From the NCBI GenBank assembly GCA_026388535.1, contig JAPLJP010000133.1, forward strand, positions 1-45,679: a stretch of 45,679 nucleotides of DNA, read 5' to 3'. Under the pieces are notes generated by a model, which worked only from the letters and a program-made list of their open reading frames with translations, was not told where the DNA came from and searched no databases. The DNA is from Deltaproteobacteria bacterium. GTDB taxonomy: Bacteria; Desulfobacterota; Syntrophia; Syntrophales; Smithellaceae. Of this stretch, positions 1 through 9,200 are shown piece by piece (position 1 is the stretch's first letter; every line of letters begins with the position of its first letter). Position numbers and translations under genes: made by a program.

Positions 1-2
1 TT

Positions 3-629
3 GCAACCTCAAAATTCCTGCAGGTAGATCTCGGATCGCAAGGATGACTCAAGAGCGGGCATTTCAGAGATGTGGCAATCTATGAGGACGAGAGATCGGA
101 TGCCCTCCTTGTCCTGGTAAGTGATGGAGGGGTGAACATCTCTCCCGGCATAAGGGAAAAACTTAAAATCATCAGTAATGCCGTATCGGTTGCTCATGGT
201 TTGGGCATCAAAATCCCGAGGGTAGCCCTCCTGTCAGGAGCTGAAAAGGTGCACCCCGATTTCCAGTCTACCATTGATGCGGTCGCATTGGTGAAGATGT
301 GCCAGGATGGTGGTGCGGAGGACTGCGTGGTTGACGGTCCGTTCGCCCTGGATAATGCCATTGACATGGATTCCGCCCGTCTGAAAGGTATTGAATCGCC
401 TGTAGCAGGCAGTGCAGATATCCTCATCATGCCGAATCTGGAGGCAGGCAATATCTTCTGCAAAGGTCTCCAATATTATGCCGGAAGAATGCTCATTCAC
501 GTGGGTATGGGCGCAAAGGCCCCCATCCTGATTGACTCGCGCACAGCCAAGGTTAAGGAAAAGCTGCACTCCATTGCGCTGGCTAAACTCATGTGCACTG
601 ATTCCTCACGGGAAAGAGAGGAGGCATAA
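3..629 (+). pseudogene. phosphate butyryltransferase / phosphotransacetylase-like C-terminal part, reading frame interrupted by in-frame TGA at 45-47 and truncated by the window edge
   Basis: ORF 72-629 contains the family signatures NISPGIREKLKIISNAV, VVDGPFALDNAI and GSADILIMPNLEAGN. Frame 3 upstream reads ATSKFLQVDLGSQG*LKSGHFRDVAIYED, matching the family segment before the annotated start. Confidence 0.7.
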
Positions 630-631
630 AA

Positions 632-1078
632 ATGGAGGACAAAAACTACATCATTCGTCAGATATCAGTCTTTATAGACAATAAGCCTGCCACCTTAGCC
701 GAGATGGCGCGTCACCTAGCCGACAACAACATCAATCTGCGGGCGTTTTCCCTCGCAGAGGCTCGCGATTTTGGCGCAACACGTATTATCGTGGCTAATC
801 CCGACAGATGTGTCGAAGTGCTGAAGAAAACCAGATATCACTTCATAGAAAGCGAAGTTCTCGCCGTAGAAGTTGCCGACAGGCCCGGCGGAATGGCGGA
901 TGTGCTCGAATTCATAGCCCATGAGCATATCAGCGTGGAATACGCTTACGCCATGATAGAAAAGCGAGAGGGATCGGCAGTCATTATCCTGCGAGTCGAC
1001 AATCCCGGAAAGGCAATCATGGCCCTGCGAAAAAGAAATATTCAGCTTCTGACCACAGAAGATATAGCACATTTATAA
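632..1078 (+). CDS. tandem ACT-domain protein
   Basis: 148 aa, IRQISVFIDNKPATLAEMARHLADNNINLRAFSLAE plus second repeat AVEVADRPGGMADVLEFIAHEHISVEYAYAM; sits between ptb-like and buk genes. Confidence 0.85.
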   Translation: MEDKNYIIRQISVFIDNKPATLAEMARHLADNNINLRAFSLAEARDFGATRIIVANPDRCVEVLKKTRYHFIESEVLAVEVADRPGGMADVLEFIAHEHISVEYAYAMIEKREGSAVIILRVDNPGKAIMALRKRNIQLLTTEDIAHL

Positions 1079-1095
1079 TAAAGCAAGACAAAGCA

Positions 1096-2160
1096 ATGCA
1101 AAATTTCAAAATACTGATCATTAATCCCGGCAGCACATCCACAAAGGTTGCGCTGTTTCAGGGGTGCCAGATTATCATATCTCAAACCATCGGGCACACT
1201 GATCAGGATGGTTCAGTATCAAAAAAGGTCATTGACCAATTGGGAATGAGAGAAAAGGCTGTTAGAAACTTCATTGACGAAAACCTCATCTCGGGCGTTG
1301 ATGCTGTGGTAGGCAGGGGAGGACTTCTCAAGCCTCTTCAGGGAGGTACATATAGGGTGAATGCGAATATGTGCAGGGACCTCGAAGAGGCACGTTACGG
1401 AGAGCATGCGAGTAATCTCGGTCCCATACTTGCGCGGCGGTTTGGTGACATATTTCATGTCCCTGCATACATCGTAGACCCAGTAACCGTTGATGAATAC
1501 GAGCCGTCTTCGAGGATTTCCGGAGTTCCCGGTATCGAGCGGAAATGCCGCACCCATGCACTGAATATCAAATCGGTTTCACGGCGATGCGCCAAAGACT
1601 TGGGAAAGGATATTGAAAATACCACATTCATAGTCGCGCATCTTGGGGGAGGCATTTCGGTGTGTGCGCTCGAGGGCGGAAGGATTATCGATTCCACGGA
1701 CGCCCTGCTCGGAGAAGGACCATTCAGTATGGAGCGGGCGGGCACACTGCCCCTGGCCGGAGTGGTGGATTTTTGTTTTGATAAAGGCTTTTCCAAAAAA
1801 GAGGTGCTCTCGCTTTTCTCCAAACAAAGCGGGTTCAAGGGATACATCGGCACTGATCGCTTTACCGACGTGCTGGACAGGATCCATACAGGCGATAAGC
1901 AGGCAAGCCGCATATTCGAGGCCATGGTGATGCAGACCGTAAAATGGATAGGGGGAATGATAGCTCTGGTTAAGGGAAAGACGGATGCAGTCATTCTTAC
2001 AGGAGGCATGGCAAATTCACAGCACCTCACAAATGCTTTATACACCCATATCTCACCCCTTGCTGAAGTGAGGCTCTACCCCGGCGAATTCGAGATGGAG
2101 GCTCTTGCCGAAGGCGTTTTGCGCGTTCTGCAGAAAAGTGAAGCATCTCTTGAGTACTGA
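1096..2160 (+). CDS. buk: butyrate kinase (acetokinase family)
   Basis: ILIINPGSTSTKVALF, VVGRGGLLKPLQGGTYRVN, VAHLGGGISVCALEGGRIID and ILTGGMANS motifs. Confidence 0.93.
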   Translation: MQNFKILIINPGSTSTKVALFQGCQIIISQTIGHTDQDGSVSKKVIDQLGMREKAVRNFIDENLISGVDAVVGRGGLLKPLQGGTYRVNANMCRDLEEARYGEHASNLGPILARRFGDIFHVPAYIVDPVTVDEYEPSSRISGVPGIERKCRTHALNIKSVSRRCAKDLGKDIENTTFIVAHLGGGISVCALEGGRIIDSTDALLGEGPFSMERAGTLPLAGVVDFCFDKGFSKKEVLSLFSKQSGFKGYIGTDRFTDVLDRIHTGDKQASRIFEAMVMQTVKWIGGMIALVKGKTDAVILTGGMANSQHLTNALYTHISPLAEVRLYPGEFEMEALAEGVLRVLQKSEASLEY

Positions 2161-2350
2161 AATGAAACTCCCCGTGGTAAGCCACAGGATCTTCTGCAAA
2201 GACCATCCACAAAGATTAATTGAGGTGATCAATCGTTAATCTTTTTCGATTCGTAATCCTCAATTCTTACAACTGCTCAATACTGAACAGTTGCAGGTGA
2301 AAGCGATAATCGAGATAAAACTTAATTAGAAACGGGTTTTTCTTCCTGAA

Positions 2351-2824
2351 TCAGCGGACTCCCCTATGTTCATCAATTTCCACTTTTTCCCATTTGGCGG
2401 AGGTGACTTTCCAGACATTCGATTCCTTCTTCAACGTTACATCGAAGTCATACATGCCAAGCGATTGCGGAATCAGGTCGGACGCTGAGCCTGTCTTGTT
2501 TCCACTGGTCAGGACGGTCTGAAATACAGCTTTGGCCGATGTATTCTCAACGGATATTTCGAGATTGTTGATATAAACTGATATCTTCGGGTATTGATAG
2601 AAATAGCCAAGCAGCAGACCTTTGATAGTTTCGTGGTTGAATCCTTGAGGATCGTTGTAGTCTTTTGCGACGTTGTTGATGATCTTCTTAACATCCTTCT
2701 CTTCAGCCGCCGTCTGGATGTCAGTAATGACCTTCTTGACCTTATTTTGCTCAGTCTCTTTGTGACAACCGAGGGCGGTAATGGTTAGTACGAAAATAAG
2801 GAGAATCGTCACAACACGTCTCAT
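2351..2824 (-). CDS. putative lipoprotein of unknown function
   Basis: Internal Met (ATG at 2822-2824) gives MRRVVTILLIFVLTITALGCHKE, a signal peptide with a lipobox-like LGC. The ORF-track extension upstream of this runs through a repeat element. Confidence 0.65.
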   Translation of the reverse strand: MRRVVTILLIFVLTITALGCHKETEQNKVKKVITDIQTAAEEKDVKKIINNVAKDYNDPQGFNHETIKGLLLGYFYQYPKISVYINNLEISVENTSAKAVFQTVLTSGNKTGSASDLIPQSLGMYDFDVTLKKESNVWKVTSAKWEKVEIDEHRGVR

Positions 2825-2825
2825 A

Positions 2826-2941
2826 CCAATTCGCTTTCTTTGGCTAACTTTGTTGGCTGCGTCGTCGGCTTCCTCAACGTATGCATAATAAGCCTCGTAG
2901 CCTCCTCCTTGCCGCCGCGTTATCCTTTGAAAGCAAAATGG
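2826..2941. mobile_element. MITE-like repeat, copy 1 (about 116 bp, imperfect terminal inverted repeats)
   Basis: Reverse complement aligns with 6080-6200 (core GGCGG..AGGAGGAGGC..CGAGGC..TATG.ATACGTTGAGGA.GC.GACGACG.AGCCAACAAAG.TAGC). Ends CCAATTCGCTTTC... / ...GAAAGCAAAATGG form an inverted repeat. Confidence 0.6.
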
Positions 2942-2999
2942 TATCATGGAGTAGGTCCTTTCACTTACGACAAGTTGAGAAAGGCAGTTAGCACTATTA

Positions 3000-3875
3000 T
3001 CATTTCTGCAACTTAACCACTTTGTAACCGCGTTTGCGCAACAAATTAACCAAACCATCCGCGCCGACAAGATGCGCCGCACCCACGACCACTATAGTGT
3101 TTTCTAAACCATTGAGATAGCCTTCGATATTCCTCACCCATTTATTGTTTCGGTCAACAATCATGGTCTGATATAATTTTGGATAGAGTTTTAGTTCTTT
3201 GATGTAAAGTTCTTCCATTTTGGGCTCATTTCCCTTTCTCCAGGCGGCCAGATATTCTCCCAGCATTACTTCAATTTGTTTGAGTTCCTCGATAGATTCA
3301 AGGATTTGGTCGCTTCCCACGCTTGCGTCAATTGTAGTAAGAAGACTGATTTGCTGATCCACTGTTTCCAAACTTCCGGTAGCTTTTCCATCCTGCATAG
3401 CCTTATCTTTGAAGAAATAATCAATCCCTTTCTGGGGATCGGCACCGATTTTGTTCATTTCTAATAACGTAAGTGTCATCACAAACATGGTCGGCTTAAG
3501 AAATTGGTATTGCTCCAGTGGATAATTCCGTTCTTTACAAAAGTTTTCAGCTTTGGCGTAAGCCGCTGATGAAATATGATCTTTGAGAGTTGTGCCGTCA
3601 TTGTAAATTGCCTGACTTAAAAATTTCCCCATATATTCCGGATTCTCCATATCGCCGGGCGGGACTTCAAATATTATTTTACGGGAGTTCTGATATGCTG
3701 TAAAAAATTCGGCAGGCAGGGGATAATCAGACGCCCTCAGCATGTGAAAAGAGCCGGCAAGATAAACATTTGCCTTGGAAGATCTTGCCACCCACACGGA
3801 ACTTTCCGCCCCAACACTGGAAGCTGAAAACAAAATAACCAATACCAGCGCCGTTCGCAACAAATTTAGTATCAT
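3000..3875 (-). CDS. TraB/GumN family protein, secreted
   Basis: Signal peptide, VYLAGSFHMLRASDYPLP and C-terminal VVVGAAHLVGADGLVNLLRKRGYKVVKL. Confidence 0.88.
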   Translation of the reverse strand: MILNLLRTALVLVILFSASSVGAESSVWVARSSKANVYLAGSFHMLRASDYPLPAEFFTAYQNSRKIIFEVPPGDMENPEYMGKFLSQAIYNDGTTLKDHISSAAYAKAENFCKERNYPLEQYQFLKPTMFVMTLTLLEMNKIGADPQKGIDYFFKDKAMQDGKATGSLETVDQQISLLTTIDASVGSDQILESIEELKQIEVMLGEYLAAWRKGNEPKMEELYIKELKLYPKLYQTMIVDRNNKWVRNIEGYLNGLENTIVVVGAAHLVGADGLVNLLRKRGYKVVKLQK

Positions 3876-4266
3876 TGAATTCTCCTTACCTTGGACTAAT
3901 CAAATATTACCCTACATTCCGAATACGATCAAGAAGTTCAGGCAGGTTTGAACAAGCTTTTTTATATTTGATTTAAAAATGATATTGGTCGCGAAATAAG
4001 TTATTTCTACTTAAAAACAAAGGAGTTACACTGATACAAGAACCGGATGGATGAAGATTTTCCGTTTTAAGCTATTGACTTTTTTCCGTCTTCGCTGTAA
4101 AAAAGCGGCGACCTTTTAAGGGAGATAGTTGATGTTTGTCCCGGTCACCACAAAACTGTATTTAAATAGTATTAACTTCAGCTTAATTCAACGGGCATCC
4201 CTGCATTTTTTTTTATTAATCAAAGAGAAAAGCAATCAACATTTTACTTCCTGCGAAAACGGGATT

Positions 4267-4490
4267 CACGGGTATGAACTCCAAAGCAAGCTTTGGAATT
4301 CATACCCTCCGCTTTGCGGGATAATTCGACTAACAAGATTAAGTGCATTCTGGTTTGTCACTGATCACGCTGCGCTGCGCTTCGGGAATATCCCCAAGGG
4401 ACAATTCCATTTACGCTTCAAATTTCGTTTCACTCATGTTCAGCGAATGTCATTGATTCGACTAACGCTTCCTATAGTTAGCGGGTCTCA
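4267..4490. repeat. dispersed two-hairpin repeat, copy A
   Basis: Hairpin GGTATGAACTCCAAAGCAAGCTTTGGAATTCATACC (4271-4306) followed by CTCCGCTTTGCGGGATAATTCGACTAAC; distal GACTAACGC...GTTAGCGGGTCTCATTAA. Confidence 0.75.
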
Positions 4491-4512
4491 TTAATTAAGG
4501 AGGATTTTTATT

Positions 4513-5790
4513 ATGGCAAAAGTTCAGGTATTTGAAAATAAACCGCCGGTTCTCGGCATCAATAGTCTGGGAAGAATAGGAAAATTAACTTTATGGCACC
4601 ATGTAGGCAGAAAGTATTTTAAGGAAATCGTTGTCAATCTGGGGCGGGAAGCAGGCACAGGCATGGATGCCATCGCCCAAGCAATTGAAAAAGATACGAC
4701 CTACGGACTACTCCACAGGTTTCTTTATGGAATAAAGTCAGAGCGCCTCATTCAGATTACGGACGAAAAGAAAGGCAAAATGCTGATTGACGGCGTGCCT
4801 GTCACGATTCTCCGCGAAGCAAGAAATCCCGCCGAAATTCCCTGGCGGCAATACGGCGCGGATATCGTTCTGGAATGCACAGGAAAATTCAAGGACCCTA
4901 CCATTGCTTCTGATAACAAAAACGGTTCTATCCGGGGACATTTACACGGCGGGGCGAAGGCTGTCATCAACTCTTCTCCTTTCAAGATAAAGAACAAAGC
5001 TTTGTCTATGCCGGATGACGCCGTCACCTTGATTTACGGAATAAACCATACCGCTTTCGACCAAAAGAAACATCAGCTTGTTTCCGCGGCTTCCTGCACG
5101 ACCACAGGACTCGCCCACATGATTAAGCCGCTGCTGGCAAATGAAGAAACAAACAACATTCTTACGGCCTCTATGTCAACAATTCATGCTGTTACCAATT
5201 CCCAGAGTGTGTTGGACAGTGTTCCCAAAGCTGGCGAAATCGATCTGAGAAAAAACAGGAGCATTCTGAATAATATCATCCTGACATCCACGAATGCCGC
5301 CAAGGCGTTGGCGGAGGTAATTCCAGAGGTTCAGCATATAGGTTTCATGGCGGATTCAATCAGGGTGCCCATCAGCACCATGTCCTTAATCGTTCTAAAC
5401 GCGACCTTTCAGACACGCAAGAATAAACAAGGCGCGGAGATGAACATTAATACAAAAATGGTCAACGAAATCTACCGCAAGGCGGCCGAAAACAATCCCG
5501 AAAAATTGATAAAATTCACGATGGAACAAAATGTGCCGACTGATCTTATCGGCGTGGACGCGGCCGTAATCATTGAAGGCCAGTTCAATCATACACGGAC
5601 CGCTTTTATTAATCTGGATCTTTCTCATATTCCAAACTTGCCCGCCGATGTGATTAAAGCCTTTCCCGAAAAGTTAATGAAGGTACCCGTTGTCCATTCC
5701 AAGATATTCGGCTGGTATGACAATGAATATGGAAGCTACACAAACAGGATGGGAGATCTGACGGTCTACATTCACAAGAATATCTTATAG
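4513..5790 (+). CDS. glyceraldehyde-3-phosphate dehydrogenase-like, 425 aa, divergent
   Basis: GINSLGRIGKLTLW, ECTGKFKD, catalytic ASCTTTGLAHMIKPL, WYDNEYGSYTNRMGDL; RBS AAGGAGG upstream. Confidence 0.88.
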   Translation: MAKVQVFENKPPVLGINSLGRIGKLTLWHHVGRKYFKEIVVNLGREAGTGMDAIAQAIEKDTTYGLLHRFLYGIKSERLIQITDEKKGKMLIDGVPVTILREARNPAEIPWRQYGADIVLECTGKFKDPTIASDNKNGSIRGHLHGGAKAVINSSPFKIKNKALSMPDDAVTLIYGINHTAFDQKKHQLVSAASCTTTGLAHMIKPLLANEETNNILTASMSTIHAVTNSQSVLDSVPKAGEIDLRKNRSILNNIILTSTNAAKALAEVIPEVQHIGFMADSIRVPISTMSLIVLNATFQTRKNKQGAEMNINTKMVNEIYRKAAENNPEKLIKFTMEQNVPTDLIGVDAAVIIEGQFNHTRTAFINLDLSHIPNLPADVIKAFPEKLMKVPVVHSKIFGWYDNEYGSYTNRMGDLTVYIHKNIL

Positions 5791-5865
5791 ATAAGTCTGT
5801 TGACCGGGAGCGCATTCCCGTAGGAGGCGCAATTATAAGTGCTAATCTTCCTTGCCGGAAAAAGC

Positions 5866-6015
5866 CGAAGGCTTTACAATGCGCTCATCTGCTGTGTTGC
5901 GCTGCAAGCCGCACCGCTCAACGTATTAAAATACTTGTGACCTTTAGGTTATACGCTTCGCGGTACGGCTTTTTGCGCGCCTTGCATCTGAACATTTTTG
6001 AACAGCCCCAAATTT
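5866..6015. repeat. GC-rich imperfect palindrome of about 150 bp in intergenic region
   Basis: GCCGCACCGC...GCGGTACGGC and TTGCGCTGCAAG...TTTTTGCGCGCC arms around CAACGTATTAAAATACTTGTG. Confidence 0.4.
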
Positions 6016-6079
6016 TGGGTTTCTCTAACATCACAGTGCCGGCAACCGGATTCTCACAATTATTTATTGGAGTTCTTTG

Positions 6080-6200
6080 CCATTTCTAAATCAAAGATGA
6101 TATCGAGGCGGTGAGGAGGAGGCGCCGGAGGCGTATATGACAATACGTTGAGGACGCTGACGACGAAGCCAACAAAGATAGCGCTTTGATTGAGAAATGG
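6080..6200. mobile_element. MITE-like repeat, copy 2 (121 bp)
   Basis: Terminal inverted repeats CCATTTCTAAATCAAAG (6080-6096) and CTTTGATTGAGAAATGG (6184-6200), 16/17 matches; core shared with 2826-2941. Confidence 0.65.
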
Positions 6201-6206
6201 ATGCTG

Positions 6207-9200
6207 TTATTCAGCTTCGCTCTCGTGTTGTCCAACATAGACAGTCCCGCTCCAACCGTCTATGCTGATGAAATCTCCCGCTTTAATAGTGCGATCTTCT
6301 ATTTTCGCGTATTCATCAGCTTCATATACTTTTAGCTTACTGAAACCGACAACTCCGACCTTGTTGAGCTGAGGTATTGTTACCGCGGCATGAGACGTGC
6401 TTCCGCCCTTGGCTGTCAGCAGTCCCTCCACCTGCAGAAGAACTCCGACATCATCCGGAACAGTATCGGGACGCACCAGAATTAAAGGTGTTTCCGGTTC
6501 AGCTCCGCGGAAACGTTTAATGTCCGCTTCTGAGTAGACCGCTCTGCCGCAAAGAGCACCGCCGTTCACTCCTATGCCCGTTCCCAAAACGGAGGATTGC
6601 AGATCCCGGGTATCTTTGAACCGTTTCCATCTTTGCGTTTTTATCTGATTCATATCCCGCGTCTGCAGTATGTACAATTTATCTCGGGTTGGACCTTCAA
6701 AGGTAAAATCAATCTCCTGATGATTGAAACCCTTCTCGTAAATTAGAATCTCAGAAATCCTTACCAGCTCGGCATAAATTTCAGGGAATTTCGCCTCCAA
6801 AGATATTCTGGGATCTCTGTATTCAGCGATTCTCTGCTTTTCGGAAATAGGATAAGTCTCCACCAGACCGGAAACAATATCGTCCCCCTGAACGCCGAAG
6901 ATAAAATCTCCGTATAAGGTTACATCGGATGACGAGCTTTTCGGTTCGCGGGTAAAGATAACTCCTGAACCGGAATTTTCATTCAGATTACCGAAAACCA
7001 TAGCCTGAACAATTACCGCTGTTCCCCATTTATCGGAAAGATGCATCTGACGACGGTAGATTTCCGCCTGTTCCGAATACCATGAATCGAAAACCTGGAG
7101 AACGGCGTGCCGCAGCTGCTCCAGAGGTTTTTCTTTGAGCGCAATGCCGTTATCCGTTATTCCTTTCTTATAGGAAAGAGCGATCTGTTTCATCTGTTCG
7201 GGTAGAAATTGTATCTTCCTTTCCACGCCAGACTCCTGCTTGAATTTGTCTATTATCGCGTCGAAAAAATTTCGATTCATGCCCTGGAACATTCCCCATG
7301 TCTGCAAAAACCGGCGATATGAATCCCACGCCGCCCACTGAAAGTTTTCCTTCGCACTGAGATCTTCCGCTATGGATTCGTTGATGCCCACATTTAGAAA
7401 AGATTTCATCATGCCGGGAAGCGAAACCGTGGCCCCGCTTCGCACAGACAACAGCAATGGATTGCGGTGATCACCTAATTTACGGCCGGTTATTCTCTCC
7501 AGCGCCGCGATCTCTTTATTCACGCGAATGGCAAGATCGTTAAAAATATACTTATAGCCATAGACTGCGTCATATCCTCTGAATACTTCCGTGGTGATAA
7601 TAAACCCCGGAGGCACATTAAAACCAAAGGAAACAAGCTCCTTAAGGAAATATCCCTTGTTTCCGAGGAGTATTTGATTATCCAGCTTTTTATTTTTTTT
7701 GTAAAACGATGAAACGGTCAACTCCGGATTATAGGCCATGACTACTTTAAGAATCTGTTTATTTTCCTTGAATTTTTCCGACTCGGCGTTCAGAGTTTTT
7801 ACGACCGTGTTGACAAAATTGTCCAACACCTGAAGACCGAAGGCCGAAGAGATAACACCTCTGATAAAATTTTCTGAATGCTGATAGATTGATTTTTCAT
7901 TTTTTTTCTGCGCGGATTCCGTGTCAGCCTCAGCATCGGGCCTGTAAATCTGCCCGATAATAACGGGCATGTTTAAGCTGTGGGCGTCAATGTAATAATT
8001 ACGAATAACATCCTGAATGTCCTTGGAGATAAAACGGAAAATATCAACGTATTGATCTATGGAAATTTGTTTGACCGGTAGGGCGTGCGTCACGTATTTT
8101 ACTTTGGCCGCCAGCCCTTCCGTTGCAATGCCTTCGATTTCCAGAGCGTTTATATAGAGCCACAAAAATGTGTGAATTTTTGTAATGGTGTGTTTGGTAA
8201 TAAATTTAAGATTAAACGATTGAACCAACTCTTCAAAAAGCATGGTGGCAAGGGTTTCCAGCCTCAGAGACAAGCCTACGGCCTCAAATTTTTTCTCATA
8301 GTAGGTCCCATACATTGACGGTATGCCAGCCGCGATGTGTCTCTTATAATATATGTTTTCATAAAACTGCGTTTTCTTGGGAGAAAGAATCGTTGCTTTC
8401 AGCATGGATAAAAACTTCAAAATAATTGTAAGGCTCCGGTAATAATTCCTGACGTTCAGAGCGCGTTTCAGCGACGCTATATCGGTTTTAGGAAAGGCAT
8501 TGGCCGATTCCAGGTCTTTCAATAAATCGATATACTGCGGATAGTATTTTTTGTAGATCAACTGATAAATGCGGATCATTATCTGTATCCGCTCCTGATC
8601 TCTTTCGTTAATGCCTTTTATGTGATTAAGCTCTTTGCAGACTCTTGCCTTGTCCCATTCTAGAAATTTCCTGAGATTATCATTAATCTTCTTAAAGAAA
8701 TATTCAAATGCCTTATGCATTCCGTCGAAATATTCTCCGGAATTTACTACCTGTTCATACACTTCATCGGGAATATGCACGCGGAGAAAATTTTTATCGC
8801 CGGAGCGCCAGTATTGAAAAATGTCCTCGATAAACTTCACAAGCAGGCTGTTGCTTTCAACGTGGGATTGCTTACGTAAAAAATACACTAGCTTGTCGTT
8901 ACGGGAAGAAAGTTCGTCAACTTTGGTGGAGATATCTCTCAATTCTCCTTCGGCGCCGATTTCGCTGAAGTAGACCGGAAAAATTCTCAGGAGCTGTTTT
9001 ACCAGATTATAGGCCGGCGCGATATCGGTATTGAGCAGAGCGGAAATGTTTTTCTGGATGAGATCCGTGTCGCGAACAAAAATCCCTCCGATTTTCAAAT
9101 TGATAATCAAGGCGGAAATCAACTTTTTTGTCCATCGCGGCTTCATCCCGATAATCTCGAGCCAAGATCGTATATTGGTGATATGGGCAGGATTGACTTT

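Noticed and set aside
3-71. Treating the ptb UGA as a proven selenocysteine codon
   Set aside because: I see no convincing SECIS-like hairpin after it, and the position seems to be Gly in the family; a lesion or sequencing error is simpler.
2825-3082. N-terminal 86 aa of ORF 2351-3082 (MRRILSARMVWLICC...YEAYYAYVEEADDAANKVSQ)
   Set aside because: It translates the MITE-like repeat and overlaps the TraB/GumN gene; an internal Met gives a proper lipoprotein signal peptide.
4129-4494. 121-aa plus-strand ORF before gap
   Set aside because: It runs through the dispersed hairpin repeat and has no recognisable protein motif.
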